12,367 bases of DNA, from contig CAVVYW010000001.1 in assembly GCA_963752605.1 (NCBI GenBank), forward strand, positions 1-12,367. Reading direction: 5' to 3'. Made by a program: the position numbers and the translations under genes. This document shows, one piece after another, positions 1 through 5,237 of this stretch. Position 1 is the first letter of the stretch. Each line of letters opens with the position of its first letter. The notes below the pieces were generated by a model. It saw nothing but the letters and a program-made list of their open reading frames with translations. It had not been told where the DNA came from and did no database searches. The stretch comes from CAVVYW01 sp963752605. Lineage in GTDB: Bacteria > Actinomycetota > Thermoleophilia > Solirubrobacterales > 70-9.

Positions 1-796
1 GGGAAATGCGGCTGCGAGAGCGGTTCCGCCGGCTGGACGCAACCGCCCCACCCCCGACCGCGGCGGCCAGCGCCGCGGCTCCGATCGCGATGCGACGCCC
101 GAGCTTCTCGAAGCGCATCACCTCCCAGCCCTCGGCCTTGGCGACCTCCGCGAGAGCGTGGTCCGGGTTGACCACCACCGGATGGCCGACGGCGCGGAGC
201 ATCGGCAGGTCCGACGCGGAGTCGGAATAGGCGTAGGAGGCATCGAGGTCGATGTCGTGCTTCTCGGCGAAGCGCCGCATCGCCTCGACCTTGCCCTCGC
301 CGTACACGAACGGCCCGTCCATCTGGCCGGTGTAGACGGCGTCGTCCCCGACCGCCCAGCGGGTTCCGATCCCGCCCTCCATGCCCAGCACCCCGGCGAG
401 CATCCGCACGAGGTCGTTGCCCGCGGCGCTGACGATGAAGGTGGCCCGGCCCTCGTCCTGGTGGCGGTGCACCTCGTCGAGCATCTGCGGATAGATCCGC
501 GGGAGAATCCCGGCGAGGATCTCCGGGGCCATCCGCTCGACGGCGCGCTCGGGCATCTCGGCAAAGATCCGCTTGGCCACGTCCAGGACCTGCCCGGTCT
601 GCGCGTCCGTTGCCCCACGAAGGCGATAGCGGAGGTGGTCCCGCCCCCACCTGAGCAGCTGGCTGCGCGGCACGAACCCCTGGCGGTTCGCCACGCGCGC
701 GAACACCATGCCGCTGGACCCCGCCATCAGGGTCTTGTCGAGATCGAAGAAGGCCGCGGAGCGGCTAGGCGCCGTTGACTTCGAGGACGATGGCAT
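1..796 (-). CDS. HAD-IB family hydrolase (SerB/CicA-like), C-terminus cut by window edge
   Basis: A haloacid-dehalogenase-type phosphatase of subfamily IB; members hydrolyse small phosphomonoesters, but the substrate cannot be read from sequence. At least 265 residues are visible and no stop occurs before position 1. Motif I is DLDKTL (nucleophile Asp18, acid/base Asp20), motif II is the Ser in FIVSAAGND (Ser123), motif III is Lys169 in GEGKVEAM, and motif IV is YSDSASDLPML (Asp192, Asp196). Residues 236-253 form a Gly/Ala hydrophobic segment followed by an Arg-rich tail, which looks like a C-terminal membrane anchor. The ATG at 794-796 lies inside the thiolase gene (32-base overlap) and is the only plausible start before motif I, so the pair is probably co-transcribed and translationally coupled. 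The catalytic set is complete. Family assignment is strong; physiological role is unknown. Confidence 0.88.
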   Translation of the reverse strand, partial: MPSSSKSTAPSRSAAFFDLDKTLMAGSSGMVFARVANRQGFVPRSQLLRWGRDHLRYRLRGATDAQTGQVLDVAKRIFAEMPERAVERMAPEILAGILPRIYPQMLDEVHRHQDEGRATFIVSAAGNDLVRMLAGVLGMEGGIGTRWAVGDDAVYTGQMDGPFVYGEGKVEAMRRFAEKHDIDLDASYAYSDSASDLPMLRAVGHPVVVNPDHALAEVAKAEGWEVMRFEKLGRRIAIGAAALAAAVGGGAVASSRRNRSRSRIS

Positions 797-1949
797 CGCC
801 CTGGCCCCCGCCGGAGCAGATCGCGGCGACACCGAGGCCGCCGCCCTGGCGCTGGAGCTCGTGGATCAGCGCGCCGACGATGCGCGCGCCGGAGGCACCG
901 ATCGGGTGCCCCAGGGCGATCGCGCCGCCGTTGACGTTGACCTTGTCCTCGTCCACGCCGAGCATGCGGACCGAGTTGAGGGCGACCGATGCGAAGGCCT
1001 CGTTGATCTCCCAGAGGTCCACGTCCTCGGGCGACTTGCCGATCTTCTCCAGCGCCTGCTTGGCGGCGTTGGCCGGGGTCTTCGCGAGGTAGGGGAAGTC
1101 GTCGGCGACCTGGCCGTAGCTGAGCACGGCCGCGATCGGCGTCTTGCCCTCCTTCTTCGCCCATGCATCCGAGGCGACGATCACGGCGCCGGCGCCGTCG
1201 TTCACGCCCGGTGAGTTGCCGGCGGTGTGGGTGGCGTCGTCGCCGCCCACCGCCTTCAGCTTGGCGAGGGTCTCGAGGTCGGTGTCCGGCCGGATCCCCT
1301 CGTCCGTCTCGACCACCGTGTCGCCCTTCTTGCCGGGAACGGTCACCGAGACGATCTCCTCGGCGAGCCGGCCCTCCTCGGTCGCCTTGTGAGCCCTCTC
1401 GTGGGAGCGGACGGCGAACTTGTCCATGTCGGCGCGGGTGATCTCGAGCTCGTTCGAGACCTCGCTGGCCTCGTTGATCATTTGCTTCTCGGTGAAGGGA
1501 TTGGTGAGGCCGTCGTGGGTCATGGCGTCGAGTGCCTTGACGTCGCCCATCCGGAAGCCGAAGCGGGCGTCCGGAAGCAGATAGGGAGCCTGGCTCATCG
1601 ACTCCATCCCGCCGGTGACGCCAATGTCGAGGTCCCCGGCGCGCACCGCCTGGTCGGCAATCCCGATCGTCCTCATTCCGGAGGCGCAGACCTTGTTGAT
1701 GGTCTCCGAGGGCACCTCCTTCGGGATGTCGGCCTTGATCTGCGCCTGGCGCGAGGGGATCTGGCCCTGCCCTGCCTGGAGCACCTGGCCGTAGATCACA
1801 CCCTCGACCTGGTCGGGCGCCACCTCGGCGCGGTCGAGCGCCTCGGAGATCACGGTCCCCCCCAGGTCGGTCGCGTCGAGCGGCGCCAGCCCGCCACCCA
1901 TCTTTCCGAAGGGCGTCCTGGCGGTCGAGAGGATCACGGTCTTCGACAT
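765..1949 (-). CDS. Acetyl-CoA C-acyltransferase (thiolase)
   Basis: A 394-residue thiolase, the usual length for the family. It either condenses two acetyl-CoA to acetoacetyl-CoA or cleaves 3-ketoacyl-CoA in beta-oxidation. The N-terminus (TARTPFGKMGG) is typical. Catalytic residues are all present at canonical spacing: nucleophile Cys88 in INKVCASGM, His348 in GHPIGASGAR, and Cys378 in CSGGGQGDA. The overall pattern resembles the biosynthetic AtoB/PhaA type more than long-chain FadA, but substrate range cannot be settled by eye. It is divergent from the aminopeptidase gene across a 54-base gap, and its tail overlaps the HAD hydrolase downstream. No Shine-Dalgarno precedes the ATG; a TATCGT hexamer ends 9 bases upstream, suggesting a leaderless or near-leaderless transcript. 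Confidence 0.96.
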   Translation of the reverse strand: MSKTVILSTARTPFGKMGGGLAPLDATDLGGTVISEALDRAEVAPDQVEGVIYGQVLQAGQGQIPSRQAQIKADIPKEVPSETINKVCASGMRTIGIADQAVRAGDLDIGVTGGMESMSQAPYLLPDARFGFRMGDVKALDAMTHDGLTNPFTEKQMINEASEVSNELEITRADMDKFAVRSHERAHKATEEGRLAEEIVSVTVPGKKGDTVVETDEGIRPDTDLETLAKLKAVGGDDATHTAGNSPGVNDGAGAVIVASDAWAKKEGKTPIAAVLSYGQVADDFPYLAKTPANAAKQALEKIGKSPEDVDLWEINEAFASVALNSVRMLGVDEDKVNVNGGAIALGHPIGASGARIVGALIHELQRQGGGLGVAAICSGGGQGDAIVLEVNGA

Positions 1950-1958
1950 GGGGCGGGA

Positions 1959-1964
1959 ACGATA
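1959..1964 (-). promoter_or_regulatory. Putative -10 element of the thiolase gene, leaderless geometry
   Basis: On the minus strand the hexamer reads TATCGT (TAnnnT) and its last base is 9 bases from the thiolase ATG. A weak TTCGGG lies 17 bases upstream. No ribosome binding site fits between this box and the ATG. This matches the geometry of leaderless actinobacterial promoters, but the transcription start is inferred. Confidence 0.5.
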
Positions 1965-1989
1965 GCGAGCGCCGCGGGCGGCCCGAAGC

Positions 1990-1995
1990 TATGCT
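1990..1995 (+). promoter_or_regulatory. Putative -10 element of pepA, leaderless geometry
   Basis: The hexamer TATGCT is followed by the 8 bases CCGCCGCC and then the GTG start of the aminopeptidase. There is no Shine-Dalgarno. Nearly the same block (TATGAT, CCGCCGCC, GTG) precedes the acyltransferase at 11723, which supports both the promoter call and the choice of GTG start. I see no clear -35 element. Confidence 0.6.
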
Positions 1996-2003
1996 CCGCC
2001 GCC

Positions 2004-3455
2004 GTGCGCGTGGACGTCATTGATAGGCCGGTCGAGGAGGCGGACGCCGGCCTGACCGCGGTGCCGCTGTTCGAGGGCGGGGACCTGCCGGAGCCGCTGG
2101 CGGGAGCGCCGGGATCCGACGCCGCCAAGGGCGGCTTCAGGAAGACCGCCCTGCTCCATCCCCAGGGCGGGCCTGTGCTGGTGGTTGGCCTTGGCGACCG
2201 CGAGGACTTCGACCTCGAGCGCGCGCGGGTGGTGGCAGCGCTGGCCGCGAAGCGGGCCGCGAGCCTTGAGGCCACCTCCCTGGCCCTGGCCGTCCCCGAC
2301 GAGGGCGAGGCGGCGGAAGTGGCGGGCGCCCTGGTCGAGGGCGCAGCGCTCGCCTCCTACCGCTTCGACCGCTTCAAGAGCAGGAAGAACGGCGACGAGG
2401 ATGAAGATGAGGACCCCGACAAGAGGCTCGAGTCGCTGACCCTGCTCGGCGACGCCTCGTTGGCAGGGGCGGCGGAGGCGGCCAGGGTCACCGCGGAGGC
2501 CGCCAACGAGGCGCGGGAGCTGCAGCACCTGCCCTCGAACGTCGCGACCCCCACGTACCTGGCCGAGCGCGCCGAGGAGGTCGCGAAGGAGCTGGACTCC
2601 GTCTCGGTCGAGGTGCTCGACCGCAAGGCGATGATCGCAAAGGGGATGGGCGGCCTCGAGGCCGTCTCCGCCGGGACAGACGAGGAGCCACGGCTGATCG
2701 TGCTCCGCTACGAGGCCGGCGGGGACGGGGAAACTCTGGGGCTGGTCGGGAAGGGCGTCACCTTCGACTCGGGAGGCATCTCGATCAAGCCCTCCGAGGG
2801 CATGCAGGAGATGAAGATGGACATGTCTGGCGCCGCCGCGGTGCTGGAGGCCGTCGAGGCGATCGCGCGCCTCGAGATCCCGATCAACCTGATCGCGGTC
2901 ATCCCGTCCACCGAGAACATGCCGAGCGGACACGCGATCAAGCCCGGCGACATCATCACCCAACTGAACGGCAAGACCGTCGAGATCAACAACACGGACG
3001 CCGAGGGTCGCCTGATCCTCGCCGACGCGCTCGCCTACTCGGTCGAGCTGGGCGCCGACCGCATCGTCGACCTTGCCACCCTGACGGGAGCGGTCCTGAT
3101 CGGGCTCGGCTCCACCTACGCGGCCCTGATCTCCAACGACGACGCCCTGGCGGAGAGGGTCGCCGAGTCGGCCGAGCGAACCGGCGAGCTGGCCTGGCGG
3201 CTGCCGCTGCACCAGGAGTACAAGGAGCTGACCAAGGGGACCGTGGCCGACCTCACCAATGCCGCCGCGAAGCGGAAGGCCGGGACGATCTACGCCGGGT
3301 CCTTCCTCGAGGAGTTCGTGGACGACGTGCCGTGGGTCCACCTCGACATCGCCGGCACCGCCTGGGACGTCGGCCGCGAGTACGTCGGCAAGGGCCCGAC
3401 CGGCTACGGCGTGCGGCTGCTGGTCGACCTGGCCCGCAGGCTCTCGGAGAGCTAG
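2004..3455 (+). CDS. pepA: Leucyl aminopeptidase (M17 family, PepA-like)
   Basis: A cytosolic di-metal aminopeptidase of 483 residues that removes N-terminal residues from peptides. The C-terminal catalytic domain (about 170-483) carries the M17 signature NTDAEGRL. Metal ligands Lys250, Asp255, Asp273, Asp332 and Glu334 and catalytic Lys262 and Arg336 are all present and sit exactly 20 positions below the E. coli PepA numbering. The N-terminal domain is shorter and divergent, as is normal. The GTG at 2004 is preferred because a TATGCT box sits 8 bases upstream; GTG at 2010 is an alternative. The frame stays open far upstream, but that part is antisense to the thiolase. An acidic run (DEDEDEDPD, residues 131-138 and neighbours) marks the link between domains. 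The stop interlocks with that of the next gene. Confidence 0.96.
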   Translation: MRVDVIDRPVEEADAGLTAVPLFEGGDLPEPLAGAPGSDAAKGGFRKTALLHPQGGPVLVVGLGDREDFDLERARVVAALAAKRAASLEATSLALAVPDEGEAAEVAGALVEGAALASYRFDRFKSRKNGDEDEDEDPDKRLESLTLLGDASLAGAAEAARVTAEAANEARELQHLPSNVATPTYLAERAEEVAKELDSVSVEVLDRKAMIAKGMGGLEAVSAGTDEEPRLIVLRYEAGGDGETLGLVGKGVTFDSGGISIKPSEGMQEMKMDMSGAAAVLEAVEAIARLEIPINLIAVIPSTENMPSGHAIKPGDIITQLNGKTVEINNTDAEGRLILADALAYSVELGADRIVDLATLTGAVLIGLGSTYAALISNDDALAERVAESAERTGELAWRLPLHQEYKELTKGTVADLTNAAAKRKAGTIYAGSFLEEFVDDVPWVHLDIAGTAWDVGREYVGKGPTGYGVRLLVDLARRLSES

Positions 3456-3877
3456 ACCGCGAGCAGACGAATCAGCCGGCGCGCCAGCGTGCGGTCGCCC
3501 TCGACGCGGATCCGCTTGTTCGCGAGCCGGCCGAGTGCGGCGCGGCCCCGAGGTCGGCGCGGGTCCGGGACGCCGTGGAAGCGGCCGCCGAGGGTCGGCA
3601 CCGTCGCGAAGTGGACGATGTCCGGAAGGCGGCCGGCGATCACAAGGTCGGGCTTGCGCAGGTCGCCGTCCTCGACGACGACGCTCTTCGGGCGGAATGA
3701 GATCCGCAGCGGCGAGAAGTCCTCCGCGAATCGGAACACGATGCGGCCCCGCATCTGCCCCGCCAGCGCCGGGTCACGGCCCACGCCGCGCTCGATCAGC
3801 CCGAGGATGCTCGGCGCCACGCCGTCCTCGACCATGCGCCCCAGGCGCACCCGGGGCCCCTGCCCGTTCGAGCTCAT
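3452..3877 (-). CDS. SCP2-like (sterol carrier protein type) lipid-binding domain protein
   Basis: A 141-residue soluble protein with no signal peptide or membrane segment. The order of elements resembles the SCP-2 fold: a strand-rich middle (GRIVFRFAEDF, LRISFRP, VVVEDG), then the pattern KPDLVIAGRLPDIVHF, and a C-terminal block RIRVEGDRTLARRLIRLL, which corresponds to the usual 'i.i.Gd..l..rl' ending. Such domains bind acyl or sterol-like lipids and often sit beside acyl-CoA genes, which fits here. It is convergent with pepA: the two TAG stops share the palindrome CTAG at 3452-3455. The ATG at 3875-3877 has a TACGAT hexamer ending 6 bases upstream and no Shine-Dalgarno, again suggesting a leaderless message. 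Assignment is by pattern only and is moderately certain. Confidence 0.72.
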   Translation of the reverse strand: MSSNGQGPRVRLGRMVEDGVAPSILGLIERGVGRDPALAGQMRGRIVFRFAEDFSPLRISFRPKSVVVEDGDLRKPDLVIAGRLPDIVHFATVPTLGGRFHGVPDPRRPRGRAALGRLANKRIRVEGDRTLARRLIRLLAV

Positions 3878-3883
3878 GCCCCG

Positions 3884-3889
3884 ATCGTA
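3884..3889 (-). promoter_or_regulatory. Putative -10 element of the SCP2-like gene, leaderless geometry
   Basis: The minus strand reads TACGAT, then 6 bases (CGGGGC), then ATG. Six bases is the expected distance from a -10 box to the transcription start, so the ATG would be the first codon of the mRNA. The box lies between the stop of the thioesterase gene (3908) and this start, so the gene would have its own promoter. Confidence 0.6.
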
Positions 3890-3893
3890 GGGG

Positions 3894-3905
3894 CCGCTGC
3901 AGCGG
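3894..3905. repeat. Perfect 12-bp palindrome CCGCTGCAGCGG
   Basis: A perfect palindrome lies 4 bases upstream of the SCP2-like gene's -10 box and 2 bases beyond the thioesterase stop codon. In this position it could be an operator over the -10/-35 spacer. It has no loop and no T-run, so it does not look like a terminator. Confidence 0.4.
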
Positions 3906-3907
3906 AC

Positions 3908-4471
3908 CTACAGCTCGAGGATCATGCAGGTGGAGGTGCCGGTGGCGAGAAGCTTGCCCGAGTCCGCCTCGACCAGCTTCGCCTCGGAGACGGCCTGGCG
4001 GCGGCCGCCGTGCACCACGTCGGCCTCGACCCGCACCCGGCCCGTGTCGCGGGTGATCGGGCGGACGAACTTGACCTCGATCGTCTGGGTCGTGTACGCG
4101 GAGCCCTTGGGAAGGGTGGTGTGGACGGCGCAGCCGAGCGCCGAGTCGAGCAGGGTCGAGGCATAGCCGCCGTGGACGACGCCGATCGGGTTGTAGTGCT
4201 CCTCCCCGGGATCGCCCTCGAAGACCGCGTGCCCCTCACTGATCTCGATCAGCGTGAAGTTCATGGTCACCGCGATCGGGGGCGGCGGGACCTCGCCGGC
4301 GGCGATCGCGCGCATGTACTCGAGGCCCGACATCTCGGCCCCCGCTCCCGCGGAGGGCATCGGGTCCTGCCAGGTGAGGGTCCGGGTGCGCGTGATCTCC
4401 GGCGAAATCTTTGCGAAGTCGGCTGCTGACGTGGCCGCCCGGCCGTCCTTCGACACGGAGGTGGTGCTCAC
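3908..4471 (-). CDS. PaaI-family hotdog thioesterase
   Basis: A 187-residue single hotdog-fold acyl-CoA thioesterase, which would release CoA from an acyl-CoA. The signature HYNPIGVVHGGYASTLLD (residues 92-109) contains the family Asn94, the His100-Gly-Gly and the acidic Asp109 used in catalysis. The second half (IEVKFVRPI, VRVEADVVHGGRR, LLATGTSTCMI) follows the normal strand order. The first 65 residues are an extended, probably flexible N-terminus found in longer members. The GTG start at 4469-4471 overlaps the TGA of the 47-codon frame upstream (GTGA), implying translational coupling. A second in-frame GTG exists at 4456. The gene is divergent from the HxlR-type regulator and would be transcribed from the shared promoter near 4656-4661. 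Substrate is unknown; neighbouring acyl-CoA genes favour fatty or aromatic acyl-CoA. Confidence 0.9.
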   Translation of the reverse strand: MSTTSVSKDGRAATSAADFAKISPEITRTRTLTWQDPMPSAGAGAEMSGLEYMRAIAAGEVPPPPIAVTMNFTLIEISEGHAVFEGDPGEEHYNPIGVVHGGYASTLLDSALGCAVHTTLPKGSAYTTQTIEVKFVRPITRDTGRVRVEADVVHGGRRQAVSEAKLVEADSGKLLATGTSTCMILEL

Positions 4472-4611
4472 GCGCGGATCCGGCGCCGGGGTGCCGGCCT
4501 ATCGCCGTTCTGGCGCGTCTTGGCCGGGGCCGGGTAGTTGAGGTCCGCGAGGATCTCCTCGGCAGTGATCTTCACTGCCTGCGGCTGGAACTTGAACTCG
4601 AGGTTTCTCAT
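4468..4611 (-). CDS. Small 47-residue protein, unrecognised, coupled to the thioesterase
   Basis: An ATG frame starting MRNLEFKFQPQAVKITAEEI and ending in an Arg-rich tail (RPAPRRRIRA). I do not recognise a family. Support for a real gene: a purine-rich GAGAGG sits 7 bases before the ATG (4619-4624); the predicted promoter lies just upstream; and the TGA stop overlaps the GTG start of the thioesterase by the classic GTGA arrangement. The first 25 residues could form a short strand plus helix (ITAEEILADL), and the rest is Pro/Arg-rich and probably disordered. It may be a functional micro-protein or a leader peptide that sets translation of the thioesterase. No cysteine, membrane segment or signal peptide is seen. 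Confidence 0.68.
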   Translation of the reverse strand: MRNLEFKFQPQAVKITAEEILADLNYPAPAKTRQNGDRPAPRRRIRA

Positions 4612-4618
4612 GGCCTTG

Positions 4619-4624
4619 CCTCTC
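4619..4624 (-). promoter_or_regulatory. Shine-Dalgarno of the 47-residue frame
   Basis: GAGAGG on the minus strand with 7 bases to the ATG at 4611. It supports translation of the small frame and hence the coupled thioesterase. Confidence 0.55.
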
Positions 4625-4630
4625 TGAATG

Positions 4631-4645
4631 GTTGCTTGATGCAAC
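4631..4645. promoter_or_regulatory. Operator copy A, inverted repeat GTTGC-N5-GCAAC
   Basis: GTTGCTTGATGCAAC has 5-bp inverted arms around a 5-base centre. It differs from copy B at a single position. It covers the plus-strand -35 (TTGCTT, 4632-4637) and the early leader of the minus-strand transcript. It probably binds the HxlR-type regulator encoded next door. Confidence 0.72.
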
Positions 4646-4660
4646 TCGTGGTGCTACGCT
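4632..4660 (+). promoter_or_regulatory. Promoter of the HxlR-type regulator
   Basis: TTGCTT (4632-4637), a 17-base spacer, then TACGCT (4655-4660). Start of transcription is expected near 4667, giving a leader of about 50 bases. The -10 overlaps, by symmetry, the -10 of the opposite promoter. Confidence 0.62.
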
Positions 4661-4670
4661 ACCAGCGTAG
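4654..4670. repeat. Central inverted repeat CTACGCT-ACC-AGCGTAG
   Basis: Perfect 7-bp arms (4654-4660 and 4664-4670) with a 3-base centre. The left arm holds the overlapping -10 elements of both promoters. It may be a third operator or a by-product of promoter symmetry. Confidence 0.6.
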
Positions 4671-4684
4671 GTTGCGTGATGCAA
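4656..4684 (-). promoter_or_regulatory. Promoter of the 47-residue gene and thioesterase
   Basis: On the minus strand: TTGCAT (plus positions 4679-4684), a 17-base spacer, TAGCGT (4656-4661). Start of transcription is expected near 4649, about 18 bases from the plus-strand start, giving a leader of about 38 bases with a Shine-Dalgarno at 4619-4624. Confidence 0.62.
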
Positions 4685-4686
4685 CC
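4670..4686. promoter_or_regulatory. Operator copy B, inverted repeat GGTTGC-N5-GCAACC
   Basis: A perfect 6-bp inverted repeat with a 5-base centre (GTGAT). Its core starts exactly 40 bp after copy A, about four helical turns, so both sites face the same side of the helix. It covers the minus-strand -35 and lies at about +4 to +20 of the plus transcript, the mirror image of copy A. Confidence 0.74.
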
Positions 4687-4716
4687 AAGTGTGCGACAGT
4701 TCACACAGCCAGAACG

Positions 4717-5199
4717 ATGTTGGGCAAGGACTACGAAGGACAACACTGCTCGGTGGCAAGGGCCCTGGAGCTGATCGGGGAGCGCTGGACGCTGCTCGTG
4801 ATCCGCGAGGTCCTCTACGGGCGCCGGAAGTTCAGCGAGATGCAGAAGACGCTTGGGGTGGCCCGGAACGTCCTCACCAACCGGCTGCAGCGGCTCGTGG
4901 ACGAGGACATCCTCGAGCGCCGTCCCTACAGCGAGAAGCCCGAGCGCTACGAGTACTTCCTCACCCAGAAGGGCCTCGACCTCTGGCCCACCCTCGTCGC
5001 CCTGATGTTCTGGGGCGACAAGCACATGCCGCTCGAGGGTGGACCGCCGGCGCGCCTCGTCCACAAGGGTGAGTGCGGCGGCCGGGTCAACGACCGGCGG
5101 ATCTGCGAGCGCTGCGGCAAGGAGCTGGAGGTGCGGGAGGCCCGCGCCGAGATCAGCCCGGTCCTGGAGCGGCAACTCGAGGAGGCCGGGGTCTCCTAG
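4717..5199 (+). CDS. HxlR-family winged-helix transcriptional regulator
   Basis: A 160-residue regulator. The core (residues 10-105) is a typical HxlR winged helix: CSVARALELIGERWTLLVIR at 11-30, the RKFSEMQ and NVLTNRLQRLVDEDILERR blocks (recognition helix and wing), then a dimerisation helix. HxlR proteins act as dimers that repress or activate neighbouring, often divergent, genes. The C-terminal tail has His116, Cys120, Cys130 and Cys133 (HKGEC, CERC), a likely zinc ribbon or redox site; Cys11 near the N-terminus is at a position used for sensing in some members. The ATG at 4717 was chosen because the homologous region begins there and the promoter and operator copy B lie just upstream; no clear Shine-Dalgarno is present. 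It likely controls the divergent thioesterase side and its own promoter; the dehydrogenase follows after 38 bases. Confidence 0.93.
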   Translation: MLGKDYEGQHCSVARALELIGERWTLLVIREVLYGRRKFSEMQKTLGVARNVLTNRLQRLVDEDILERRPYSEKPERYEYFLTQKGLDLWPTLVALMFWGDKHMPLEGGPPARLVHKGECGGRVNDRRICERCGKELEVREARAEISPVLERQLEEAGVS

Positions 5200-5237
5200 G
5201 CTGCGGGCGCCGGGCCTGTGCTTGACTGCGCCCGCGC

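Noticed and set aside
1227..2003. Long open frame extending the aminopeptidase upstream, antisense to the thiolase
   Set aside because: It lies opposite a thiolase with complete catalytic residues, shows no domain, and the GTG at 2004 has its own promoter-like box. Long antisense frames are common in G+C-rich DNA.
3259..4056. Plus-strand frame spanning the pepA end and the SCP2-like gene
   Set aside because: Arg/Ser/Pro-rich shadow composition, no start signals, and it conflicts with three supported genes.
4689..4706. GTGTG-N8-CACAC inverted repeat before the HxlR start
   Set aside because: Short arms and no second copy; not distinguishable from chance, unlike the twin GTTGC/GCAAC sites.
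4411..4716. Upstream extension of the HxlR regulator frame
   Set aside because: It would run through the divergent thioesterase start, the small gene and both operators. The HxlR domain begins at the ATG at 4717.
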